Assembly: GCA_003521815.1 (NCBI GenBank)
Contig: DPHE01000092.1
Coordinates: 1-17,322, forward strand
Direction: 5' to 3'
DNA from: Colwellia sp.
GTDB taxonomy: Bacteria; Pseudomonadota; Gammaproteobacteria; Enterobacterales; Alteromonadaceae
Length of the DNA stretch: 17,322 bases
Under the pieces are notes generated by a model. That model was not told where the DNA came from. It ran no database searches and saw nothing but the letters and a program-made list of their open reading frames with translations. Positions 1 to 7,732 of this stretch are shown in pieces. A program made the translations under genes and the position numbers. Positions within the stretch are counted from its first letter, which is position 1; the number at the start of each line of letters is the position of its first letter.

Positions 1-35
1 CAAATTAACTATGCCACTACAAATAGATATAACGA

Positions 36-66
36 TAAAAAGGCCAGTCTATATAGACTGGCTTTT
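36..66 (-). terminator. Rho-independent terminator of the phasin gene
   Basis: A perfect 20-bp palindrome, GCCAGTCTATATAGACTGGC at 43-62, can form a strong stem. Read on the minus strand it is followed by CCTTTTTAT, a proper U-tract, about 45 bp after the phasin stop codon. On the plus strand it is followed by TTTT as well, so it may also stop transcription entering from the left of the window. Confidence 0.85.
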
Positions 67-106
67 AAAAGAAAAAGTACAAAGTTTACTTATTTTCAGT
101 CATACA

Positions 107-493
107 TTATTTAGCAAGCGTAGATGCTTCAGCTATAGAATTATTAACTAGAGTAGCGATTTCTTCAGAAGTTTTAGTCACAACGTCATAAGCTTCTTTA
201 GCTGAAGCAGAAACTTTTACTTGAAGCTCTTCAGTGAAAACTTTTTGTGTTTCAATCGCGGTGGTTAAATCTTTTTCCTCTAATAACGCTTTAGTTTGGG
301 CTGCGCTATCGTTCATGATTGAAATAATTAATAAGGATTGTTGGTTGATTAATTGTATAACTGTTTTAGTACTAATTTCTAAAAGACTGTTAAATGGCTG
401 CATCACAGTAGAAAAATGGTCTGTAGAGAACTGGTCTCCATTATTTATTGTTTTCATTGCAGTAGCAAATTCTTCAGCTAATTGTATAAACAT
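107..493 (-). CDS. Phasin family protein (PHA granule-associated)
   Basis: This encodes a 128-residue protein that is almost wholly predicted helix, with no signal peptide and no cysteine. The pattern 'LAEEFATAMKT...MQPFNSLLEIS' followed by 'LINQQSLLI' and a long Ala/Glu/Lys/Thr-rich amphipathic stretch is typical of short phasins (phasin_2 type). These coat polyhydroxyalkanoate granules, controlling their size and stability. The start is supported by TAGGAA seven bases upstream of the ATG. It is monocistronic: a strong terminator follows and the next minus-strand gene ends 444 bp upstream. No PHA synthase or depolymerase is in the window, so the granule role rests on family resemblance; some phasin-like proteins act as general stress chaperones. 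Its predicted promoter carries an FNR-type dyad (see 702-750), which would tie expression to oxygen or redox state. Confidence 0.75.
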   Translation of the reverse strand: MFIQLAEEFATAMKTINNGDQFSTDHFSTVMQPFNSLLEISTKTVIQLINQQSLLIISIMNDSAAQTKALLEEKDLTTAIETQKVFTEELQVKVSASAKEAYDVVTKTSEEIATLVNNSIAEASTLAK

Positions 494-561
494 AATTAAA
501 TTCCTATTTTGGTTTGTTGTATGCGGCGGCGCAGGATGATTTAAAACTTGTGTAATCAGTT

Positions 562-586
562 AACAGGTTGTCGGCAACAGCCTGTT
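562..586 (-). other. Hairpin in the phasin 5' leader
   Basis: The arms AACAGG (562-567) and CCTGTT (581-586) are perfect complements. An inner TTG/CAA pair (568-570, 575-577) closes a four-base loop, with a three-base bulge. No U-tract follows on either strand, so this looks like leader structure rather than a terminator. It sits about 70 bases upstream of the phasin start codon. Confidence 0.45.
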
Positions 587-701
587 ACTCGCACTGCATA
601 AACAATTAAAAATTAACCATCTGATAAATAAAAATAAAAGAAAAAAGCTTTTGGTTTTCATTTAACATACTTATACAGTTGCTCAGGTAATGTAATACCT
701 T

Positions 702-750
702 GCATAATAATATAACCTTATTATTTTATGTTTTCTCTGACATAAATCAG
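702..750 (-). promoter_or_regulatory. FNR-type class II promoter of the phasin gene
   Basis: The dyad CTGACATAAATCAG at 737-750 has the TGA-N6-TCA form of FNR-family operators. If its centre (743.5) is taken as -41.5, the start falls at 702 and the -12 to -7 hexamer (714-709, minus strand) reads TATATT, a near-consensus -10. No good -35 is visible, as expected for an activator-dependent promoter. The leader to the phasin ATG would be about 209 nt. Confidence 0.6.
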
Positions 751-937
751 TTCTTTATAGGTTTTTAAAATTAAAAGTAATAACCAGAAAGTCAACAATA
801 GAAACCCTAGTGGCTCTTGAATATGTAATAACGCAGTGTACTCTTAACTAGCGCCAGTGTGTGCCAAAAACAATGGACAGTGGGCTAACTTTATTAATAC
901 GTTTAAAAAGAATATAAGCCACGTCAGTTCTTGTTTT

Positions 938-3538
938 TTAACTATTGCTAAGCCATTTTTTATGTATTTCGTCCACTACTATAAGTAACAACGCTATACA
1001 TAAAAGTACCAACCATTGCCACAAAGACACAGGAGATAAATTTAGTAATTCTTTTAATCCTGGCGTGTACATGGCACCAATGTGAACACTTTGGGCAGCT
1101 AGCATACCAAACAGCAAAAATTTATTACCGAAAAAATACTGTTTAAAAATAGACAGGCTTTCTGAGCGGCTATTTAATACATGGACATTTTCAAACAGTA
1201 CCATCAGCAATAGTGTAATATTTCTCGCTGCGTCTTCATCAAGACCTTGATCAATTTGCCACTTAAATACGCCAAATGCTAATGTTCCCATCACTATAGC
1301 GTTAACAACCACCCGCTCAATCATCAAACGATTAAAAATGGGTTCACTAGGAAGTCTTGATGGTTTGGTAAGTTCGTTACCTTCAGCGGGTTCAAAAGCC
1401 AATGCTACATCTTGTATACCGTTGGTCACCAGGTTAAGCCAGAGTAGCTGCAATGGAAATAATGGTAGTGGCGTGCCAAATAAAAGTGAATAGATCACCA
1501 ATAATATTTCAGCTGCACCTGTTGATATTAGTAAGAATATCACTTTACGAATATTACTGTAAACAATACGACCTTGTTCAATCCCGTTAACAATTGATGA
1601 AAAATCGTCATCCGTGATAATAATGTCTGCACTTTCTCTTGCCACATCAGTCCCACGTAAACCCATAGCAATCCCGACATGTGCATGACTTAATGCTGGG
1701 GCATCATTAACACCATCCCCAGTTACTGCTACAAAGTCTCCATCGTGCATCAACTGTTCTATTATCTGTTTCTTTTGATGGGGTGATACACGAGCAAAAA
1801 CATTGGTGCTGTGTACACATTCACTAAAATAATAACTGCCTTTTTCATGGCTTTTTTCTAATTCTTTTCCCGTTACTGCTTGCATGTTAATTATGTTAGC
1901 ATTGTTATTTGTAATGCCTGCTTGCTCGGCTAGAGCTAATGCTGTTTTAGGATGATCACCGGTTATCATTGCCACATTAATACCTGCTCTTTTACAATCA
2001 GCAACTGCAGCAATTACACCCGGTCTTAATGGATCTATCATACCAACCATGCCAATAAATGTTAATCCATGCAAGGTTTCCTCAAGTGACTTTGGGGGGC
2101 TGTCCAAAATTGTATATGCCAGTCCTAAAACGCGATAGCCTTTGCCAGCAAGCTGATTCGCTTTAACCTCTATGTCAATAGAATAACCATCGTCGAGCAT
2201 CTTCAACAACGTTTCAACACTGCCTTTAACAAAAAGGTGATATTCACCTTCCACCATATTTAAGGTTGCACAATACGCCTGTTCTGATTCATATGGTATT
2301 TGGAGTATTTGAGGGTAACGACTGCGTGCCTCTTTATAGTCAATCCCATTTTTTTTCGCTAATACTAAAAAAGCAACATCCACCATATCACCCTGCCCGT
2401 GCCAATCTTCTCCTATTTTCTCTAAGTAGGATTCGTTAGCCAATATCCCAGCATGCATCATTAGCTTAAGCAGTAAAATATTAGCTTTCCCTGGTTCTAC
2501 TACCTCTACTACACCGTTTAAGTCTAAACCTTCACCAGTCACATTATATTGACTGCCATCAGCGAGTAAAAGTAGCTGAATGGTCATCTCATTAACCGTT
2601 AAAGTGCCGGTTTTATCTGATGCAACGTAAGTACAAGAGCCTAATGCCTCAACAGCAACTAAGTTTCTAATGATGACTTGCACCTTAGACATTCTTCGCA
2701 TGCCAATCGCCAATGCAACAGTTATTGCAGCAGGCAGGCCTTCTGGAATAGCAGAAACAGCTAATGCTACCCCTAGAAAAAACACACTAGCAAGATCATT
2801 CCCACGTGCTAAGGTGATAACAAAAATCAAGGTAATTAAAATCAAAATTCCGTAAGTAATACGTAGGGTAAATATTTCAATTCGTAATAATAATGGTGGC
2901 TTGGTTTGTTGCTCTTTTACATCCGCGGCAATTTTTCCTATTTCAGTATTAGCACCTATGCTCATAACGTAACCACTTGCTCTGCCTTTCATCACAACCG
3001 TACCAGCATAACAATATTGGTGATTATCACTAAGGCTACTTCCTCTATTTTGGAGTGATTTATCAGCGGCAATTGACTCACCTGTCAGCATAGATTCATC
3101 AACTTGTAAATCTTGACTGGACGATAAGTGAATATCTGCTGGCACTTTATCTCCAGACACTAATAACACCAAATCACCTAACACTACATCGCTAGTATTA
3201 ATAATGATTGTTTTGTCATCACGTATCACAGTAGTAGTTGAAGGCACCATTTTTTTAAGCGCCATTGCTGCTTTTTCAGCAGAAAATTCTTGAATAGAGC
3301 CTATTGCGGCATTGAGAATAAGTACAACAAGAATAAAAAACGCATTGATAGTTTGACCAAGAAGATAAGATAAAATGGCTGCTGCCAACAATACATAAAT
3401 AAATGGGCTTTTAAACTGGCGGAAAAAAATTTTAAAAATTCCAGGTGTAACGGCTTCGGGCAAAATATTAGCTCCATACTCAGCTAACTGTTGCTTGGCT
3501 TGAATACTCGTTAGATTTTTTAAATATGGCGGCGTCAT
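938..3538 (-). CDS. P2-type cation-transporting ATPase
   Basis: An 866-residue P-type ATPase with complete catalytic machinery: TGES actuator loop (152-155), phosphorylation motif DKTGTLT (Asp308), KGS nucleotide-binding motif (438-440), TGDHPKT (526-532) and TGDGVND hinge (606-612). An N-terminal cation-ATPase domain and about ten membrane segments give the usual P2 layout. M4 has PEGLP (265-269) as in Ca2+ pumps. However, the M6 motif is NLVTN, with Asn706 where SERCA has the calcium-binding Asp800, and M5 has Gly674 where SERCA has Asn768, while Glu677 (SERCA Glu771) is kept. I see no heavy-metal CxxC domain. The transported ion is therefore uncertain: Ca2+, Mn2+, Na+ or H+ are possible. 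It starts 23 bp after focA with GAGG six bases before the ATG, so the two are probably one transcript. Confidence 0.93.
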   Translation of the reverse strand: MTPPYLKNLTSIQAKQQLAEYGANILPEAVTPGIFKIFFRQFKSPFIYVLLAAAILSYLLGQTINAFFILVVLILNAAIGSIQEFSAEKAAMALKKMVPSTTTVIRDDKTIIINTSDVVLGDLVLLVSGDKVPADIHLSSSQDLQVDESMLTGESIAADKSLQNRGSSLSDNHQYCYAGTVVMKGRASGYVMSIGANTEIGKIAADVKEQQTKPPLLLRIEIFTLRITYGILILITLIFVITLARGNDLASVFFLGVALAVSAIPEGLPAAITVALAIGMRRMSKVQVIIRNLVAVEALGSCTYVASDKTGTLTVNEMTIQLLLLADGSQYNVTGEGLDLNGVVEVVEPGKANILLLKLMMHAGILANESYLEKIGEDWHGQGDMVDVAFLVLAKKNGIDYKEARSRYPQILQIPYESEQAYCATLNMVEGEYHLFVKGSVETLLKMLDDGYSIDIEVKANQLAGKGYRVLGLAYTILDSPPKSLEETLHGLTFIGMVGMIDPLRPGVIAAVADCKRAGINVAMITGDHPKTALALAEQAGITNNNANIINMQAVTGKELEKSHEKGSYYFSECVHSTNVFARVSPHQKKQIIEQLMHDGDFVAVTGDGVNDAPALSHAHVGIAMGLRGTDVARESADIIITDDDFSSIVNGIEQGRIVYSNIRKVIFLLISTGAAEILLVIYSLLFGTPLPLFPLQLLWLNLVTNGIQDVALAFEPAEGNELTKPSRLPSEPIFNRLMIERVVVNAIVMGTLAFGVFKWQIDQGLDEDAARNITLLLMVLFENVHVLNSRSESLSIFKQYFFGNKFLLFGMLAAQSVHIGAMYTPGLKELLNLSPVSLWQWLVLLCIALLLIVVDEIHKKWLSNS

Positions 3539-3561
3539 TTCTACCTCGTTATTTATATTTT

Positions 3562-4413
3562 TTATTCTGAATAATTATTACCTTTTGCAACTCGTCTATA
3601 AATCACATGATAGACCAAACCAACCAACACACTACCACCGACCAAATTACCTAAAATTACTGGTACTAAATTACTAGCAAACCCAAGCCAAGTGACTGAT
3701 TCGGCAACAAGAGACGAATGGCCAAATTTTTTTATAAGCATCGCTAATGGAATGAAATACATGTTGGCAATACAATGCTCAAAACCAGCGGCCACAAAGG
3801 CTGAAATTGGAAAAACAATGGCAATGGCTTTATCAATAATCGTGCGACCCGAAAATGCCATCCAAACTGCTAGACAAACCAGCACATTACACAATACACC
3901 TCTAAAAAAAGCGGTCCCCATTGGCATACTCGTTTTGGTAATAGCGATGTTTATGTATTGCTCTACTATCGCACCATTATTCATTTCGGTATGACCTGAA
4001 AGAAAGACTAATACGGCTAATCCAGTAGCGCCTATAAAATTAGCAAAGCATACAATTAACCAGTTTTTTAACAGTTCTTCACTGGAAATTTTCCCTGCAG
4101 CCCAAGCCATCACCAGTAAATTATTACCGGTGAATAACTCTGCACCCGCAACAATTACCAAAATCAGGCCCAGAGAGAATGTCAAACCGCCTAACAATTG
4201 GCTGCTAGCAAAACTTAATGTGGCGTCCGATTTAACAATCACAAAATACAGCGCACCTAAACCTATAAATGCTCCCGCAAGAACACCTAACATCACCATA
4301 GAAAGCAAGGGTAATTTAACTTTTGTTACGCCAATATTATTTACTCGCTCGGCAATTTGTTTAGGAGAAAAAGCATCAGAACCAAATATTTCAGACATAG
4401 TAGCAACCGACAT
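3562..4413 (-). CDS. focA: Formate/nitrite transporter (FNT) family channel
   Basis: A 283-residue integral membrane protein with the six-helix FNT fold. Diagnostic pieces are 'GLILVIVAGAELFTGNN' after helix 2, 'FANFIGATGLAVLV' in helix 3, 'GVLCNVLVCLAVWMA' in helix 4 and 'FEHCIANMYFIP', which carries the conserved pore histidine of FocA. These pentameric channels pass formate, nitrite or hydrosulfide across the inner membrane. The divergent neighbour is a formate dehydrogenase operon, so formate uptake is the likely job; nitrite cannot be excluded by sequence. The first ATG (4413) lacks a clear Shine-Dalgarno, and a second in-frame ATG at 4398 is possible. It heads a minus-strand pair with the cation ATPase. 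A TATTAT at 4443-4448 lies exactly 61.5 bp from the centre of the shared FNR-type dyad at its start-site equivalent. Confidence 0.9.
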   Translation of the reverse strand: MSVATMSEIFGSDAFSPKQIAERVNNIGVTKVKLPLLSMVMLGVLAGAFIGLGALYFVIVKSDATLSFASSQLLGGLTFSLGLILVIVAGAELFTGNNLLVMAWAAGKISSEELLKNWLIVCFANFIGATGLAVLVFLSGHTEMNNGAIVEQYINIAITKTSMPMGTAFFRGVLCNVLVCLAVWMAFSGRTIIDKAIAIVFPISAFVAAGFEHCIANMYFIPLAMLIKKFGHSSLVAESVTWLGFASNLVPVILGNLVGGSVLVGLVYHVIYRRVAKGNNYSE

Positions 4414-4435
4414 TCATGGTAGGGTTTGATTGAAT

Positions 4436-4557
4436 AATAAACATAATAACAACCAGTCGTCTGCTTAAGTATTGATCAGTTAACCATTGACTGATTTTTA
4501 TCAGGCAAATAAATATTATGTACATAATGTGATTTATTCATGTCTATAATAAAACTC
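4436..4557. promoter_or_regulatory. Divergent focA / formate dehydrogenase control region with FNR-type site
   Basis: The perfect dyad CTGATTTTTATCAG lies at 4491-4504. Toward focA, TATTAT at 4448-4443 (minus strand) implies a start at 4436, placing the dyad centre at exactly -61.5, the class I position. Toward the dehydrogenase, TATAAT at 4545-4550 implies a start near 4557, with the dyad at about -59.5. A weaker TTGAT half-site at 4472-4476 is nearby. One operator may thus control both transcripts. The -10 boxes are inferred by eye. Confidence 0.55.
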
Positions 4558-4601
4558 AAAATATAAAAATATATATTGAAATGACGAGGCTAGAATTGAT
4601 C

Positions 4602-6692
4602 ATGGTTGATGACTTAATAAGCACTATTTGCCCCTATTGTGGTGTTGGATGTGGCATTAATTTAAAAGTGAACGAACTCGGGGAACTTAAAAGTGTAGAG
4701 CCTCAGTCTAATCACCCTATAAGCAAAGAAAAGCTTTGCGACAAGGGGTGGAGTACCGCTTATGCTGTTACCAATAAAAACCGTCTTACTCAGCCATTAA
4801 AGCGAATAAAAAATGAGTTTTTTCCGATTAGTTGGGACGAAGCACTGTCCACCATTGCAGTAGAGTTAAATCAAATTTTAGACGATAGTGGTCCTAAAAG
4901 TATTGGTATAATCAGTAGTGCCAGAGCGACAAATGAAGATAACTACGCAGCACAAAAATTTACCCGTACCGTTTTAAAATCCAATAATATTGATCATTGT
5001 GCACGTATTTGCCATAGCCCTACCGTTGCTGGTTTAAAACAATCACTAGGCTCGGGAGCAATGACCAACAGTGCAAGTGAAATTTTCGACACCGATCTTA
5101 TTATGGTGTTTGGCGCTGATCCAACAGAAAATCATAGCATATTGGGCGGTCATATCATGCAGGCCCACCTTAAAGGATGTGAGTTAGTCGTTGTAGATCC
5201 TAGAAAAACACGTCTTGCTAAACTTGCTAATATTCATTTACAACTTAATTTAGGCAGTAATATTGCACTTGTTAATGCGATGTTACACGTTATTATCAAA
5301 GAAAAGTGGTACGACGAAAACTTCATTAATGAACGCTGTAATGGCTTTAAGTATCTTGCTCAACATGTATCGCAACTAACACCAGTATCGGTTGAGGCAA
5401 TAACAGGTCTAAAAGCTGTCGATATTTATCAAGCGGCAAAACACTATAGCCAAGCAAAACGAGCAATGATTTTTTATGGTATGGGTATCACTCAATACAT
5501 GAGTGGAACCAATAATGTCATTTCACTCGCTAATCTTGCTCTGATTTGTGGCCATATAGGAAAAAACGGGACAGGTGTTAATCCGCTTCGAGGTCAAAAT
5601 AATGTTCAAGGTGCATGTGATATGGGGTGCCTACCCAATGTTTACCCTGGATATCAATCCGTCATTGACACTAATATACAAACAAAATTTTCAAACGCGT
5701 GGCAATGTGATCTTGACCCACTAGAAGGCCTTACCTCAATGGGTATGACAAAGGCAGCTTTGGCCGGAGATTTACATGCACTGATACTTTTTGGTGAAGA
5801 TCCTGTGGTAACCGACCCCGATCAGAATCATGTTAAAGCGTCGTTAAAAAAATTAGATTTATTCGTGGTTGCCGAACTTAGTATGACGGAAACAGCTAAA
5901 CTTGCTGACATTATATTACCCGCCGCATCATTTGCCGAAAAAGATGGAACATTTACCAATTGTGAACGTCGTGTGCAATTAGTTAATCAAGCACTAGAAC
6001 CCTTAGGCGTGGCTATGGGAGACTGGCAGTGGTTACAAGCCTTAGCTAAAAAAATGGGTAGTGATCAACTAAATTGGAAAACTAGTGAAGATGTATTTAA
6101 TGAAATGACCTCATTAAATCCTTTATATGAGGCGATGACTTATCAAAAACTGGTCAAAAATCATGGATTACAATGGCCATGTAATAACGAAAACCCAACA
6201 GGTACTAGACTACTACACGCGAATACTTTTCCGATAGGAAAAGCCAGGCTAATCAGCGTAAATCATACTGATATTGATGAACCTACCGATGATGAATACC
6301 CATTGTCGTTAACAACTAATCGTCTACATTTTCATTATGGCTGTGGTTCAATGACTCGTAACTCGCCATTGCTAGAACGAGAAACACCACCAGGAATTTT
6401 ATTTATTAATCCTGAAAATGCAAATACGTTAAACATAGCTCATCTTGATGCAATAGGCGTAAAGTCTAAACGCGGATATATAGAAACACGAGCGATATTT
6501 ACTGATGATCTGCCTATAGGCTTAGTTAGCATGCCATATCATTTTAAAGAGGCTCCTTCTAATCAGCTCACAAATACAGCACAAGATCCAGTCACAAAGA
6601 TGCCAGAATTAAAAGCTTGTGCCGTGTCTGTCATACCGTTACCAAAAGGAGTCGAGCCTAAGTCCATTCAACAGTTATTGGAGGGTGATTAA
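4602..6692 (+). CDS. fdhA: Formate dehydrogenase catalytic (alpha) subunit, Mo-bis-MGD, Cys-type
   Basis: This oxidises formate to CO2 (possibly the reverse) at a molybdopterin centre. From the preferred start it is 696 residues, close to E. coli FdhF. The N terminus binds one [4Fe-4S] cluster through Cys10, Cys13, Cys17 and Cys46 (ICPYCGVGCG...KLCDKG). The active-site stretch 'IDHCARICHSPTVAGL' places Cys137-His138 where FdhF has selenocysteine-His; the codon is TGC, so this is a cysteine enzyme. 'RGQNNVQGACDMG' and the C-terminal molydopterin-binding domain with 'TTNRLHFHYGCGSMTRNSP' complete the family pattern. I prefer ATG 4602 because GAGG lies at 4586-4589, whereas in-frame ATG 4581 has no ribosome site; ICPYC also normally starts within about ten residues of the N terminus. 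Its stop overlaps the next start (TAATG). No FdhD or molybdopterin genes are nearby. Confidence 0.93.
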   Translation: MVDDLISTICPYCGVGCGINLKVNELGELKSVEPQSNHPISKEKLCDKGWSTAYAVTNKNRLTQPLKRIKNEFFPISWDEALSTIAVELNQILDDSGPKSIGIISSARATNEDNYAAQKFTRTVLKSNNIDHCARICHSPTVAGLKQSLGSGAMTNSASEIFDTDLIMVFGADPTENHSILGGHIMQAHLKGCELVVVDPRKTRLAKLANIHLQLNLGSNIALVNAMLHVIIKEKWYDENFINERCNGFKYLAQHVSQLTPVSVEAITGLKAVDIYQAAKHYSQAKRAMIFYGMGITQYMSGTNNVISLANLALICGHIGKNGTGVNPLRGQNNVQGACDMGCLPNVYPGYQSVIDTNIQTKFSNAWQCDLDPLEGLTSMGMTKAALAGDLHALILFGEDPVVTDPDQNHVKASLKKLDLFVVAELSMTETAKLADIILPAASFAEKDGTFTNCERRVQLVNQALEPLGVAMGDWQWLQALAKKMGSDQLNWKTSEDVFNEMTSLNPLYEAMTYQKLVKNHGLQWPCNNENPTGTRLLHANTFPIGKARLISVNHTDIDEPTDDEYPLSLTTNRLHFHYGCGSMTRNSPLLERETPPGILFINPENANTLNIAHLDAIGVKSKRGYIETRAIFTDDLPIGLVSMPYHFKEAPSNQLTNTAQDPVTKMPELKACAVSVIPLPKGVEPKSIQQLLEGD

Positions 6693-7732
6693 TGAACATT
6701 TATTTACTCGATGATATTAAAAAATTACAGTTACATTTAACTTATCAATATCAACTACATCAAATAGTTAAAAATAACCAAGGACAAAGTCATTGGCAGC
6801 AGATATCAACTGATCAATTTCCTACTTTGCTACATGAAAAAGCACAAACTTCCATTAAAGATTTCTTTTTTGCTCAACAAGAAAATATACTAGTTTTTAA
6901 CGGGGAATATTTTCAGGAGACATTGCCCTCACCTAACCCTTTTGTTTTATTTGGCGTACAAAGTTGTGACTTGGTTGCTGTAAATTATCAGGACAAATTT
7001 TTTAAAAATGATCCCTATTACCAAGCAAGACGAAAACACTGTTTGCTTGTTGGTCTAGATTGTATTTCACCCTGTGAACATGGCTTTTGTCCAACGGTTA
7101 ATGCAGGCCCCGGCGTAAGAAGTCACACCGCTGATTTGATTTTACACCCATTAGTTAATCAGCCTTTAGAAAAACCACAATGGCTACTCATTGAAGGCTC
7201 AGAAAAAGGCGCAATGGCAATAAAGCATATGACCATTAAAGGTCAGCCACTTGAGACAGCACATTGGCATTATCTGACTCAACGTGATTTAACACTTAAA
7301 GCCTGCGAGCAAAAATTCTCAGACGATAGTCATATTAATATCGCCATTGAAAAAATAAATAACAATAATGTTTCAGCCGTTTTTTGGCAAAAAGTAGCCA
7401 TTCAATGTATAGGCTGTTCTGGTTGTACTAGCTTATGCCCTACTTGTTCATGTTATGGAACACGAAGCATAAAATTACCAAATGACAATATTTCACAAGA
7501 AAGGTTTTGGGATTCTTGTTTGTATGAAGGTTTTCAAAAAGAAGCAAGTTTTCATAATCCAACAGCAGAAGCAGGAAAGCGTGTTGAACGTTTTTGGCGT
7601 CATAAATTTAGTGATGGCATTGCAACAGAATTTGATCGCTATGGTTGTGTCGGTTGTGGTCGATGTGAACAAACGTGTCCAGGTGTGATTGGTGTACATT
7701 CAATAATGAAAAGGATAGCCAATGATGCTTAA
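6692..7732 (+). CDS. Fe-S electron-transfer subunit, HydB/AsrA-like
   Basis: A 346-residue soluble protein of the sulfhydrogenase beta / anaerobic sulfite reductase A family. 'LFGVQSCDLVAV...DPYYQARRKHCLLVGLDC' is the family signature. Two C-terminal [4Fe-4S] motifs are clear: Cys239, 242, 245 and 249 (CIGCSGCTSLCP) and Cys319, 322, 325 and 329 (CVGCGRCEQTCPG). Further cysteines at 92, 124, 128 and 133, plus 252 and 254, could ligate another cluster. I infer that it carries electrons between the formate dehydrogenase and the flavin subunit encoded next. It overlaps the dehydrogenase stop by one base (TAATG, translational coupling) and overlaps the next gene by 11 bp. Calling it a hydrogenase or sulfite reductase subunit would be misleading: neither catalytic partner is present. 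Confidence 0.85.
   Translation: MNIYLLDDIKKLQLHLTYQYQLHQIVKNNQGQSHWQQISTDQFPTLLHEKAQTSIKDFFFAQQENILVFNGEYFQETLPSPNPFVLFGVQSCDLVAVNYQDKFFKNDPYYQARRKHCLLVGLDCISPCEHGFCPTVNAGPGVRSHTADLILHPLVNQPLEKPQWLLIEGSEKGAMAIKHMTIKGQPLETAHWHYLTQRDLTLKACEQKFSDDSHINIAIEKINNNNVSAVFWQKVAIQCIGCSGCTSLCPTCSCYGTRSIKLPNDNISQERFWDSCLYEGFQKEASFHNPTAEAGKRVERFWRHKFSDGIATEFDRYGCVGCGRCEQTCPGVIGVHSIMKRIANDA

Larger units (their letters stand above)
494..937. other. 444-bp gap: phasin promoter and long leader
   Basis: No convincing gene lies here. The left two-thirds appear to be the phasin promoter and a leader of about 209 nt containing a hairpin. Roughly 751-937 is the 3' flank of the cation ATPase gene, where I see no clear terminator. 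The minus-strand ATG at 705 heads a 15-codon ORF but coincides with the predicted transcription start, so I did not call it. Confidence 0.6.

Noticed and set aside
234..539. 101-codon ORF antisense to the phasin gene
   Set aside because: Reads as the opposite strand of the phasin frame, with atypical Cys/Val/Trp-rich composition and no ribosome site.
658..705. 15-codon minus-strand ORF (MQGITLPEQLYKYVK) with a possible AAGG upstream
   Set aside because: Its ATG overlaps the predicted transcription start at 702, so it would lack a translated start; the AT-rich upstream fits a -10 box better.
4491..4504. CRP (cAMP) operator as an alternative reading of the dyads
   Set aside because: CRP needs TGTGA-N6-TCACA; none of the six sites has the TGTGA/TCACA halves.
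5008..5016. Selenocysteine in the formate dehydrogenase active site
   Set aside because: The codon is TGC (Cys) and the frame is open without recoding.
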